Positions 26,015 to 34,957 are shown, counted from the stretch's first letter. The stretch: 64,000 nucleotides of DNA from Neobacillus sp. Marseille-Q6967 (GCF_946151075.1 NZ_CAMGZB010000001.1:536001-600000), one strand, 5' to 3'. Notes: generated by a model from the letters alone, not told the origin. Numbers and translations: made by a program.

Positions 26015-26106
26015 AACTGTCCGTCTGGGGTGGACAGTGTCCACGAGCGGTGCCTGTCACCGTATTGTTGTCACCACATTGTTGTCACCGCATTGTTGTC
26101 ACCGTT
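26015..26106. repeat. GGTGACAGGCACC element, copy D with triple TTGTTGTCACC tail
   Basis: AACTGTCCGTC...GGTGGACAGT hairpin, GTCCACGAGC, reverse core at 26049-26061, then three copies of ATTGTTGTCACC. It separates the IclR 3' end (A/C-rich) from the aprX 3' end (G/T-rich on the plus strand); it is the clearest example of the flank asymmetry. Confidence 0.87.
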
Positions 26107-26114
26107 TAATAGTT

Positions 26115-27446
26115 TTACTTTATAGAGTTAGCGGCGTTGATGTAGCCAGCACCATATATGTTGTCGTCTCTTTCTCTCCATAGGTCGGCTCCGCTCATTA
26201 GGTCTTCTTTGACTTGTTTCGGTGTTAGCTGCGGGTTGTTTTGGAGCATGAGGGCGACGATTCCGGCACAGATTGGCGTGGCCATAGATGTACCGGATAG
26301 GACGAAGTAGTCATTCTCGACGCGGGCAGATTTTTGCAGCTTGTCCAGGTAGGAGTTAGGGGAACGTAAGGACACAATGTTTACTCCAGGAGCAAGGATA
26401 TCCGGTTTTGTAAGACCATAAATTGTTGGCCCTCTGCTTGAAAATTCGGCCACAAGGCCATCGCTTCTTGTTTCAGGTGTATTTCGGTCGTCTAATGCTC
26501 CGACCGTAATCACTTGATCACTCACCCCAGGACTCGCAATCGTTCTAGGATTCGGTCCGGAGTTACCTGCCGCCACACAGACAACAATTCCTGAAGCCCA
26601 AGCTGCCTCTACCATTTTCACCATTGGGTCCCCGTCATCACTGCCAAAGTTCTGTGCTGTACTCCCCAATGACATACTGATGATGTCAATCTTATGTTCA
26701 GGATTGCTTTCATTGTACTGAATACACCATTCAACCCCATCCATCACGGTTTCTAATGAACCAGAGCCCAGCTTATCTAACACTTTTACTCCAATCAGAT
26801 TCGCTTCAGGCGCTGGTCCCGCGTAACGAAATCCTGACGCTGCTCCATTACCAGCCGCATCCCCGGCACAATGTGTTCCGTGGCCATTATCATCATATGG
26901 TTCTGTACGGTTATTAACGAAATCTACAAAATCTACGATTCTATCAGCAATATCAGGATGAGGATAGATTCCTGTATCGATAACCGCAATCGTTACGCCA
27001 CTTCCCGTTAAAACCGTATTGTTTCTAACAAGGTCTTTTGCATTGGCAGAAGGCACTGCCACATCAAGTAGAGCCTGTACTTCACTATTTAAATAGACTT
27101 TGCGAATATGATTACAACTAGTAAGCATTTCTTCTAATCCCATTGGCGTTACATTGGCACTAACGCAGGAAACCCTTGAAAACTCACGTTTCACACCATT
27201 AAAAAAGTGATTGTTCATCACTTGCTTCACTTGATCACAACCTGTTTCAAAACAGCCATCCTCAAATTCAATAATAATAGAGAACTTCCTACTAAACTTG
27301 TAAAAGCCTTCAAACATTTTATGCAAGAAGCACGGGGTCCATTTAAACGGTTTATAAAGGTTCAGAATTTTATCACGTAATGGTTTTTCCAACTTATTGG
27401 CATGGGCTCGTACCATTTGAACCATTGAATAACCAAACAATCCCAT
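26115..27446 (-). CDS. aprX: Intracellular subtilisin-like serine protease AprX
   Basis: A 443-residue S8 peptidase closely resembling B. subtilis AprX along its length, including the N-terminal MVQMVRA and LYKPFKWTPCFLHK. The catalytic triad is Asp in AVIDTG (about 154), His in NGHGTH (about 187) and Ser in GTSMATP (about 386). No signal peptide, consistent with a late-growth cytoplasmic protease. The last ~50 codons are mostly A/C-ending. Confidence 0.93.
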   Translation of the reverse strand: MGLFGYSMVQMVRAHANKLEKPLRDKILNLYKPFKWTPCFLHKMFEGFYKFSRKFSIIIEFEDGCFETGCDQVKQVMNNHFFNGVKREFSRVSCVSANVTPMGLEEMLTSCNHIRKVYLNSEVQALLDVAVPSANAKDLVRNNTVLTGSGVTIAVIDTGIYPHPDIADRIVDFVDFVNNRTEPYDDNGHGTHCAGDAAGNGAASGFRYAGPAPEANLIGVKVLDKLGSGSLETVMDGVEWCIQYNESNPEHKIDIISMSLGSTAQNFGSDDGDPMVKMVEAAWASGIVVCVAAGNSGPNPRTIASPGVSDQVITVGALDDRNTPETRSDGLVAEFSSRGPTIYGLTKPDILAPGVNIVSLRSPNSYLDKLQKSARVENDYFVLSGTSMATPICAGIVALMLQNNPQLTPKQVKEDLMSGADLWRERDDNIYGAGYINAANSIK

Positions 27447-27621
27447 CTCTTCCTTTCATACTTTTTTTTATATCATATGAAAATAAGTAGAAAGGGTAAG
27501 GGTACTTATCCATTTAATATAAAAAAAGGGCTTTTTTATAACAAGATGGTAGTGTCGACATAGGACAACATCAAAGGCCATAGGTATGTATCAATAACTC
27601 ATTTCAATTGGAGGTACCCCC

Positions 27622-28692
27622 TTGGCAACACCTAATAACTCTTTTATTAGACCCTATTTAATTACCCGCAGCTTACAGCCTGAGAATCAAGAAACGCCGA
27701 TAAAGTTTATGAACACTCCTAACATAACTGATCGATTATTTTTTAGAAGAAACCATTTTTCTTATCCTACTCTTCAATTCTCTCATTATTGGCTCCCAGT
27801 CCATGGGCTTGTTCAAAATCCAACCTTATTTACCTTACAGGACCTTCTTCGTTTTCCTTCGAAAACATTTAAGGTTGTCCTCGAATGCGCTGGGAATCAA
27901 CGAAGTAAATTTGAGCCGAAAGTATTTGGAGAGCAATGGGAAAAGGGAGCTATCAGTCAAGGTGAGTGGAAAGGTGTCCCGTTAAAAACCCTGCTCACCC
28001 ATGTGGGAATGAAGGATGGTGCAAAAGAAATTGTGTTCGAGGCTTATGATTATGGAAGCCGTACCGATTCCGATCAGATTCATACGTTTGCCCGGAGCCT
28101 TCCCCTCGAAAAAGCACTGCACCCTGACACCATTATTGCTTATGAGTACAATCAAAAACCGATACCATTCAAACACGGCTACCCATTAAGGCTTATTGTT
28201 CCACAATGGTATGCGATGGCCTCTGTTAAATGGATTAAACAAATTAAGGTAATAGATTCAAAGTTTACCGGACCTTTCCAAACAACCGATTATGTTTACT
28301 ACCCGGAGCAGGAGGGCGACAAGAATTCCTTCCCCGTCACCGCCATCCATGTGAATTCGATCATTCAAAAACCTTTGGACATGGACACACTTAATACCGG
28401 CATCCATTCGATTCACGGAATTGCCTGGACCGGAAAGGGGCAAATTTCAAAGGTTGAGATCAGCACCGACAACGGCAGCACTTGGACCCTTGCAAAACTG
28501 GGGCATTATTCTGGCGACCGTTATGGCTGGATCCCTTGGTCGTATCAATGGACAGTCACTAAAAAAGGAGAATATACCATTATGAGCAAAGCAACCGATT
28601 CAGAAAACCGAACCCAGCCGGAAGCTGCTTTTTGGAACCGTAAAGGCTATGGATACAACGCCATTGATATAATCAAAGTCCGGGTTGAGTAA
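27622..28692 (+). CDS. Sulfite oxidase-family molybdopterin oxidoreductase
   Basis: A 356-residue protein with the molybdopterin domain, including LECAGNQR with the Mo-ligating Cys (about 90) and PLRLIVPQWY, and a C-terminal Mo-co dimerisation domain (about 240-350). No Tat or Sec signal is evident, so it is probably cytoplasmic. TTG start with GGAGG 7 nt upstream. No haem or partner subunit gene is adjacent, so the electron acceptor is unknown. Confidence 0.88.
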   Translation: MATPNNSFIRPYLITRSLQPENQETPIKFMNTPNITDRLFFRRNHFSYPTLQFSHYWLPVHGLVQNPTLFTLQDLLRFPSKTFKVVLECAGNQRSKFEPKVFGEQWEKGAISQGEWKGVPLKTLLTHVGMKDGAKEIVFEAYDYGSRTDSDQIHTFARSLPLEKALHPDTIIAYEYNQKPIPFKHGYPLRLIVPQWYAMASVKWIKQIKVIDSKFTGPFQTTDYVYYPEQEGDKNSFPVTAIHVNSIIQKPLDMDTLNTGIHSIHGIAWTGKGQISKVEISTDNGSTWTLAKLGHYSGDRYGWIPWSYQWTVTKKGEYTIMSKATDSENRTQPEAAFWNRKGYGYNAIDIIKVRVE

Positions 28693-28699
28693 TCCAATT

Positions 28700-28737
28700 A
28701 AAAAATCGACCAACATCGCATTTGGTCGATTTTTCAT
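28700..28737. terminator. Bidirectional terminator
   Basis: AAAAATCGACCA pairs with TGGTCGATTTTT; it serves both the molybdoenzyme gene and the convergent sigma-factor operon. Confidence 0.85.
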
Positions 28738-28739
28738 CT

Positions 28740-29252
28740 TTATGCTATTTCTTTTTGATAAAATTGCTTTAGCTGCTTTCTTGCCCGATATAAACGTGTT
28801 TTAACGGTAGAAGGCTTCAGCCTCAACCTTTTCGCAATTTCCTTTTCATTTAATCCAAAGATAATTTTTAGGCAAAGGACATCATAGTAATCCTTTGAAA
28901 GCTGGTTCATCCGATTGGATAGTTCTTCATTTAGCAATAGCATCTCCACCTCATCCTCTGGATTTTTGTCTGGTGAAGATAGACCCACAATGGAATCCGG
29001 TGATACAATCAGCCGGCTGCATTTTCTTTTTTCCATACGGAGGAGATCAATCGCTGTCCTTGCGGTAATGGCAGAAAGCCATGCCCCAATTTTCGTCGAG
29101 TCGACGATGGTATCCAATTTTTTATACGCCTTAATAAATGTTTCCTGCACAACGTCCTCGGCTAAAAATGGATCTCTCGTATAGGAAAAAGCTAGTCCGT
29201 GCAGCCGCCGGGAGTAAGTCTTGAATAACTCATTAAAATCGATGTTCCCCAT
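28740..29252 (-). CDS. ECF-type RNA polymerase sigma factor
   Basis: A 170-residue sigma-70 family ECF factor: region 2 with FLAEDVVQETFIKAYKKL and region 4 with GLNEKEIAKRLRLKPSTVKT. AAAAGGAG precedes the ATG, 14 bp after the ABC permease gene. It is the last gene of a GntR-ATPase-permease operon. No anti-sigma gene follows, which is unusual for ECF factors; the large permease with an extracytoplasmic C-terminal domain could play a sensing role, but that is speculation. Confidence 0.9.
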   Translation of the reverse strand: MGNIDFNELFKTYSRRLHGLAFSYTRDPFLAEDVVQETFIKAYKKLDTIVDSTKIGAWLSAITARTAIDLLRMEKRKCSRLIVSPDSIVGLSSPDKNPEDEVEMLLLNEELSNRMNQLSKDYYDVLCLKIIFGLNEKEIAKRLRLKPSTVKTRLYRARKQLKQFYQKEIA

Positions 29253-29266
29253 CTGCTTCTCCTTTT

Positions 29267-31240
29267 CTACTGAAAATGTTCACTGACAAATTCAGGGACA
29301 TGTTCTTCGTCAAAGTAATACACCTCATAGTGATGGCCGGCGTTATAGTAAAAGACGGCAGCATATTCATGCCGGCTGTCTGTACTTGCCCGTTCTAACG
29401 CAAGCGTCATTTTCTCTGTTTCCGTAATCTCCAGTGAATTTCCATCCTCTTCTATTAATTCCTTAATATGAGCCGGATCCTGTTCCAAATTTGCCAGCTC
29501 CACCTTCCCCACTAGGACACGGGATAAATCCTCTCCTGTTACCGTGGCCTGGTCTAGCTGATTTTTTTCTTTCAGCCATTCCGCAAATCTTGTGTAACTC
29601 GGCTTCATTTCTATTGCTAGGTAATTCATTTTTCCTATGTTAAATTCAATCGTCGAGCCGCGGTATTGATAGTAGAGACTGTCCTCATACGATTCTGCCA
29701 ATACATCTTCCCGCAATATAGATATCGCTTGTTTAATATCTTTCGGATCAGATAGATTAACAGCCTTATTAATCGGCCCATTCGCCATGATTTGGATATT
29801 CTTCACTTTACTTTCATTGATTTTAAATATTTCTTTCGTAGCTGTTTTATACTCCTTTGATTCATAAATTGGCTTATAAAGGGACTGATACCGGAGCATA
29901 TTTATTCGATATTCACGTACGACGTGACGGCCATTTTCTAATTCATAGAGGAAAAAGAACGTTCTATTATTCTCATTATCCCTTATATCATTATTGGTTT
30001 TATCCGTAATGATTTGCTCATGTAATGTGCGAACAGCCTCAATATTTTCCCCTTCACTTAAAGGGGCAGGTCTATAAAACTCCTCGTTATTTCCGTCCTG
30101 ATAAAGATAGAGATAGGCATTGTCCGTTAAAATAACAGTTTTAATTTCATCCTGATTCGGTACTCTGTTTTCATAGATTCCGAGCAATTGTACAGCCATA
30201 ATAAGAATAGTCATAACAGCCGAATAAACGATTAAACCTTTGATTTGATTAAACACTCTCCATGTTTTCTTGAGGACCATTTCCGAAACATAGTAACCAA
30301 TGGCTGCACCAATGATATACCCCATAACGGTCCAGCCAAAACCTCCGTTGGAAATTTGATAAAAATACATTCCGGCTAAAAGCATCGTACAAAAGGTTAC
30401 TCCATACTTAAAAACAGAACGTAATTTAGGAAACGCAATTGCTTCTGAAGCTGATTCGAGATTTCTTTTTTTATAAAAGAATAATGCCAGTACATAAAGA
30501 AGGATGGTTAACCCAATATAGATCAAAGCCGTACTCCACTTTAATGGACTGGATTCATCCAGCAATCCCGCATAGGTAAGCGGAGACATTTTGACCAAAT
30601 CATTCCTAAGAAAATAATCACTTGGAAATCCATAAAGGAAAATCCTTAAGCTATAAAAAAGAAGCATGGTAATACCCACAGGAAAAATCAGCATGACATA
30701 GGATAGAACCGCTTGGACGGCAGAAATTCCTGTCATCATAGCGATAAAAACCCCCGCTGCATAAAGAACTAAATCGATTAAAATCGTAATTCCTGCCCAG
30801 TAAAACACATCTTCTATACCAAACACACTTTGCAATTCTAAAGCGGGGCGAATAATCAGGACCAGAATGGTGATGATGGTGACAGGCACCACTAAATACA
30901 CAACCCCTGTCAAGGCATAATGATGGAAAATCCTATTCCTCGTCATAGGAAGACTGTGCATGAGGTCGGCGGCTTGTTTGACGTGAAGGAAGCGGAATAA
31001 GAATACAGCCAGCAGGATAGGTACAATCAGCATCAGTCCCACTTGAATAGGAAAATCATAATAAAATAAGTTATAGATGATAGAATTAAAATCCATTCTA
31101 TTTTGATCCGAATACATCATCAACATTCGGAGAGGGAGTGTCAGGAATAAGCCCAGGAAGTATACGATTGAGATCCAGCCCGTGCTGCGTCCTATTTGAA
31201 GAATCAATTCCTTGTTAAACCATGACGTTTTCGATGGCAT
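29267..31240 (-). CDS. ABC transporter permease with large C-terminal extracytoplasmic domain (YtrC/D-like)
   Basis: A 657-residue membrane protein. About eight to ten helices span residues 20-360, followed by a soluble region of about 290 residues rich in acidic and aromatic residues. The first 26 nt overlap the ATPase gene, with GGGGGA at good spacing. It resembles permeases of GntR-linked ABC exporters involved in antibiotic or envelope stress. An exact GGTGACAGGCACC core lies inside the gene (30878-30890), encoding VVPVT. Confidence 0.78.
   Translation of the reverse strand: MPSKTSWFNKELILQIGRSTGWISIVYFLGLFLTLPLRMLMMYSDQNRMDFNSIIYNLFYYDFPIQVGLMLIVPILLAVFLFRFLHVKQAADLMHSLPMTRNRIFHHYALTGVVYLVVPVTIITILVLIIRPALELQSVFGIEDVFYWAGITILIDLVLYAAGVFIAMMTGISAVQAVLSYVMLIFPVGITMLLFYSLRIFLYGFPSDYFLRNDLVKMSPLTYAGLLDESSPLKWSTALIYIGLTILLYVLALFFYKKRNLESASEAIAFPKLRSVFKYGVTFCTMLLAGMYFYQISNGGFGWTVMGYIIGAAIGYYVSEMVLKKTWRVFNQIKGLIVYSAVMTILIMAVQLLGIYENRVPNQDEIKTVILTDNAYLYLYQDGNNEEFYRPAPLSEGENIEAVRTLHEQIITDKTNNDIRDNENNRTFFFLYELENGRHVVREYRINMLRYQSLYKPIYESKEYKTATKEIFKINESKVKNIQIMANGPINKAVNLSDPKDIKQAISILREDVLAESYEDSLYYQYRGSTIEFNIGKMNYLAIEMKPSYTRFAEWLKEKNQLDQATVTGEDLSRVLVGKVELANLEQDPAHIKELIEEDGNSLEITETEKMTLALERASTDSRHEYAAVFYYNAGHHYEVYYFDEEHVPEFVSEHFQ
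30878..30890. repeat. Exact GGTGACAGGCACC core inside a coding region
   Basis: Perfect 13-bp match within the ABC permease gene without the hairpin arm. Flank composition is mixed, so a chance match or an ancient insertion are both possible. Confidence 0.4.
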
Positions 31241-32117
31241 AGCCGATATCCCCCATTTCGTAAATAAAAATTTCCTCCAAAGTCAGCGGAAGCAAATCAA
31301 ACACCAGTGGATCTGTCTGACGGATTTGTTTCGCGATGGTATCCTCATCACCCCTAATAATGTAAAGGAAGACACTACCCCTTTTCTCTGTATGGAGGAT
31401 AGTAAAATTCCTAAACACTTTGCTTGGGCTGCCATCACGATAGGCTACTTGTACCTTATGAACGTCCGCTTTTAATTCATCTAATTCTTTTTCCATGATC
31501 AGGTTCCCCTTGTGAATAATCCCAATATGATCACAAATATCTTCTATTTCACGAAGATTGTGTGAGGATATAAGGATCGTCATCTCCCGATCGGCCACAT
31601 CTTGAATCAGCAGGTTCTTTACCTTTTTGCGAACAACAGCATCAAGGCCATCGAATGGTTCATCCAGCAAGAGAATCTCTGGATGTGCCGAGAATGCGAG
31701 AACAAAAGCTATTTGCCTTTGCCATCCCTTTGAAAACGTATGGATTTTCTTATTCAAATTGATCTCAAAAAGATTAGCAAGTTTTTGAAACCTTTCTTCG
31801 CTCCATTTAGGATAAATACTTTGATAAAATTTGGCCATTTGCTTAGTCGTATATTGTGACAAAAAATAAGGCTGATCTGGTATGTAGAAGATTTTTTGTT
31901 TCAAATTTACATTTTCATAAACGGGTTGGTTATCAATGGTGACCTCCCCTTTCTCCTGACGATAAATTCCTGCCAGCAATTTTATCAGCGTCGTTTTCCC
32001 CGCACCATTTGAACCAATTAAACCGTAAATGGAACCTTTATCAATGGTTAGATTCAAGTTTTCAACTGCAGTAAAGCGATCGAAAACTTTCCGTACATTT
32101 TTAAGACTAATCACCAT
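31215..32117 (-). CDS. ABC transporter ATP-binding protein (YtrB-like)
   Basis: A 300-residue ATPase with Walker A GSNGAGKTT (about 36), a degenerate signature region FSKGWQRQ, Walker B ILLLDEPFDG and the switch His in ISSHNL. It overlaps both neighbours (GntR upstream by 11 bp, permease downstream by 26 bp), so translation is coupled. Presumed to energise export or envelope-stress signalling with the permease. Confidence 0.9.
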   Translation of the reverse strand: MVISLKNVRKVFDRFTAVENLNLTIDKGSIYGLIGSNGAGKTTLIKLLAGIYRQEKGEVTIDNQPVYENVNLKQKIFYIPDQPYFLSQYTTKQMAKFYQSIYPKWSEERFQKLANLFEINLNKKIHTFSKGWQRQIAFVLAFSAHPEILLLDEPFDGLDAVVRKKVKNLLIQDVADREMTILISSHNLREIEDICDHIGIIHKGNLIMEKELDELKADVHKVQVAYRDGSPSKVFRNFTILHTEKRGSVFLYIIRGDEDTIAKQIRQTDPLVFDLLPLTLEEIFIYEMGDIGYAIENVMV

Positions 32118-32496
32118 TTTCCCCTCCCCCTTTGACCGCTTCTAAGTCATGAACAAGTTTGACCAATTCTTCTGCTTTGACCCCCAGATAAAGAGCTTCA
32201 ACGATTAACTTCTCCAGTTCCTTTTTCACCGTCTCTATCTTCTCCCTGTCTTTTATTTGAGTACTCGGATTGACAAAGTTTCCTTTTCCTTTAATTGAAT
32301 AAATAAATCCCTGGGTCTCGAGTTCCCTGTAAGCCTTTTGAATCGTATTCGGGTTGATCGTTAGCTGAGTGGCTAATGTACGAACCGATGGCAGCTGCTC
32401 GTCGGGTTTAATTACCTCATTCATGATCAACTCTTTCATTTTGTCGACAAGCTGTTCATAAATGGGTTTACGGCTTCTCATATCAAGCTCAAACAT
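32107..32496 (-). CDS. GntR-family regulator, YtrA subfamily
   Basis: A 129-residue protein with an N-terminal winged helix (RTLATQLTINPNTIQKAYREL, about 34-54 in this start) and the short C-terminal region typical of YtrA, with no effector domain. ATG at 32496 has GGGGGT upstream; the TTG at 32508 does not. Expected to repress its own operon until cell-envelope stress. Confidence 0.87.
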   Translation of the reverse strand: MFELDMRSRKPIYEQLVDKMKELIMNEVIKPDEQLPSVRTLATQLTINPNTIQKAYRELETQGFIYSIKGKGNFVNPSTQIKDREKIETVKKELEKLIVEALYLGVKAEELVKLVHDLEAVKGGGENGD

Positions 32497-32509
32497 ATTG
32501 ACCCCCAAT

Positions 32510-32551
32510 CTGTACTAAGTGTACTATCACTTGTAATACAGTTAGATTATA
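32510..32551 (-). promoter_or_regulatory. Promoter and operator of the GntR-ABC operon
   Basis: On the minus strand TATAAT (32551-32546), then AAGTG-ATAGTA-CACTT and GTAC-ACTTA-GTAC inverted repeats just downstream, the position of a YtrA-type operator. The -35 is weak. Confidence 0.55.
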
Positions 32552-32637
32552 TGTTACCTTTTTCCAAAATAAAAGTCTTTTTGGAAAAAAATATAAAAAA
32601 GCCGGAAGTGAACAATTCACAACCAGCCTTTTCGTAA

Positions 32638-32816
32638 TTAATCAAACGTTTGTATAGTTTTTCAATCCTGTATAGGTAAAGGATTTATTATGACTAATTA
32701 AACGTTTGATTAGTTCTATTCGAACCCTTCAATTAATAGGATTTTTCGTTACTAATTAAACGTTTGATTAATTTTCTTCCCCTTATTTGTACAATTTAAT
32801 CAAACGTTTGATTAGG
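32638..32816. repeat. Cluster of four CAAACGTTTG-centred palindromes
   Basis: Palindromes of the form AATYAAACGTTTGATTA are centred at about 32647, 32703, 32761 and 32805 (spacings 56, 58, 44 bp); the first is partial on its right side. The last is followed by GGTTTTTTT. They fill the gap between the GntR operon promoter and the 3' end of the PstS-like gene. Two more lie at 37042-37122. Confidence 0.8.
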
Positions 32817-32920
32817 TTTTTTTCTACGCATTATTGTGCGATTTCTGACTTTACCTATCATTCCCGTCAAATAACTTCTTTCGTTTTTGACGTGAATCAT
32901 TTTTTTATGAAGATGGCAAT

Positions 32921-34357
32921 TTATTGAGATAGTTTTATATACCCTATTTTTTCTACGATTTCTTGCCCCTGCGGACCTGTCATCCAATCGAGAAACGGCT
33001 GAATGGTTTGCTTTGGGTTATCCTTTACGGTGATCGCATATAGATTTGCAGTGAATGGGTATTTTCCGCTCGAGATATTTTCCGGGCTTGGTTCCACACC
33101 ATCGATGGAAAGGAGTTTGATATCCGGATTGGCTTTCATCCCAGTGGCGAAGAATCGAAAGGAGAACCCAATGGAATTATTATAATTCCGATAATCAGCC
33201 ACTTGTTCGATAATCCCGCCCATCCCTTCAGGAACATCTTCCTTTAACGGTTTCATAATCGGAGTTTCGCCCATGATTTTTTCCAACAGGGTCTGGCTTC
33301 CGGAATTTTTAGGCCGCTGAAAAGCTAGAATATCCCGGTTCTCCCCCCCAATTTCCGACCAGTTCTTAATTTCACCGGAGTAAATACCTCTAATCTCTGA
33401 AACTGTAAGGCTGGCTATCTCGTTTTTGGGATTCACAAAGAACACAAATGCTTCTTTTCCAATTGGCGTCATGACTAATTCTTTCCCCTGCGACTTAGCC
33501 ATTTCCTGCTGCTCTTTCGACGGCTCGGCTCCAAAGTAAATATCCACATCACCTGTCAATAGCCGTTCATACGCATAGATTGTATTCGTAAAAGTAATGA
33601 CTTCTCTCTCGCCTGCAACTGTTCCGATATTTTCATAGACTAGATTGGCAAAAGCTGAATAAACAGGAAAAGCCGCCTCGGCTCCATCTAAAATAGGCAT
33701 CTCATTAGGGTCACTTATCGTATAATTTGATGGTCCATCCAACTTTGGCAGCTGATTATTAGCATTCATTACTTCATACGGAGATAAGTCCGTACTGGAG
33801 TAACCTCCTCCGTATTCAAACCCATACGAAGGCAGCACGGTTTTACTGCGCTGCCACTGAACTGCAGCACCCGTTCCAAAACTGAGAATTACAATCGTAA
33901 TGACTGATAGCCATTGTTTTTTATTAAAAATCTTCCATTCCCTCTTCAATATGACTACTAAAAACATACTGATCACAAAGGAGAGTTCATAGGCTAAAGG
34001 AGCCCAAAGGAATAACCGCCCCTCCCCTGCAAAGATTGCCATAAAGTAAATCGGCGCCCATCCAATATGTAAAATAGAATAAAACAGCCAGGCGTCCGCA
34101 CCATAAAAGCCGCCGGTAATCAGCATAAAGATTGCCCAAAGGGCACCTGTATATGTTAATGGTAAAAGAAACAGGATATCTGGTCCCTTTTTACCTTTAC
34201 TTTTACTTGCGAAATAGCCAGCCAATGCCCCTCCTGCAATTAGAGGGAGCACCGATCCCAAGATCAAATGATCAAAACCGATTAAAAGTGAAATAAATGA
34301 CAAACCAAGCGGCACAACCCCAAAGTACAACAGTAAAAGCCAACCCTTATTCCCCAT
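32921..34357 (-). CDS. Membrane-anchored PstS-like phosphate-binding protein
   Basis: A 478-residue fusion: residues 1-170 form five or so membrane helices, and residues about 220-478 form a PBP-like substrate-binding domain of the PstS type (FTNTIYAYERLLTGDVDI, ISSGKYPFTANLYA, MTGPQGQEIVEKIGY). There is no lipobox. No PstCAB genes are adjacent, so a sensor or an orphan binding protein is as likely as a transporter part. Start ATG with TAGGGGGAG upstream. Confidence 0.8.
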   Translation of the reverse strand: MGNKGWLLLLYFGVVPLGLSFISLLIGFDHLILGSVLPLIAGGALAGYFASKSKGKKGPDILFLLPLTYTGALWAIFMLITGGFYGADAWLFYSILHIGWAPIYFMAIFAGEGRLFLWAPLAYELSFVISMFLVVILKREWKIFNKKQWLSVITIVILSFGTGAAVQWQRSKTVLPSYGFEYGGGYSSTDLSPYEVMNANNQLPKLDGPSNYTISDPNEMPILDGAEAAFPVYSAFANLVYENIGTVAGEREVITFTNTIYAYERLLTGDVDIYFGAEPSKEQQEMAKSQGKELVMTPIGKEAFVFFVNPKNEIASLTVSEIRGIYSGEIKNWSEIGGENRDILAFQRPKNSGSQTLLEKIMGETPIMKPLKEDVPEGMGGIIEQVADYRNYNNSIGFSFRFFATGMKANPDIKLLSIDGVEPSPENISSGKYPFTANLYAITVKDNPKQTIQPFLDWMTGPQGQEIVEKIGYIKLSQ

Positions 34358-34549
34358 AAAACTCCCCCTATCACTTCAAATATACTCATAGTGTAATTTT
34401 ACACTTTTAACCACGGTTTTTCAACAACCTTTTCTATAAAAACATACATATAAGGTAAATTATAGTGGTATAAATCAAGAGAATGATTAGTCTACCTGAA
34501 ATCTTAAAAGGCTCTATTTTGGTAAATATAACATTCGGAGGTAAAGGAT

Positions 34550-34957
34550 ATGGTTCCACCAAAACATATTGTGTCAGCAGCAGCGATTGTCGTGAATGAG
34601 CAACAGGAGGTTTTATTAATTAAAGGCCCAAAAAGAGGATGGGAAATGCCAGGTGGTCAGGTGGAGGAAGGGGAATCCTTGAAAGACGCGGCTATCCGGG
34701 AGACAAAGGAAGAATGCGGGTTAGAAATCGAAGTCACGAAGTTTTGCGGAATCTTTCAGAACGTAGATGACTCCATCTGCAATACATTGTTTTTAGCAAA
34801 ACCGATTGGAGGAAAATTGATTACCACTCCGGAATGTTTAGAGGCAGGATTTTTTCCAATCGACGCAGCGTTAGAAATGGTTACGTGGAATAACTTCAGA
34901 CAACGATTTGAGTACTGTTTAAATGAAGAACTACATCCCTTTTATGTACCATTTTAA
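34550..34957 (+). CDS. Nudix hydrolase
   Basis: A 135-residue protein with a complete Nudix box (GGQVEEGESLKDAAIRE then TKEECGLEI, about residues 34-60) that binds Mg and cleaves nucleoside-diphosphate-linked substrates. GGAGG precedes the ATG. It is followed by a 52-bp tandem repeat array rather than a terminator. Substrate unknown. Confidence 0.88.
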   Translation: MVPPKHIVSAAAIVVNEQQEVLLIKGPKRGWEMPGGQVEEGESLKDAAIRETKEECGLEIEVTKFCGIFQNVDDSICNTLFLAKPIGGKLITTPECLEAGFFPIDAALEMVTWNNFRQRFEYCLNEELHPFYVPF

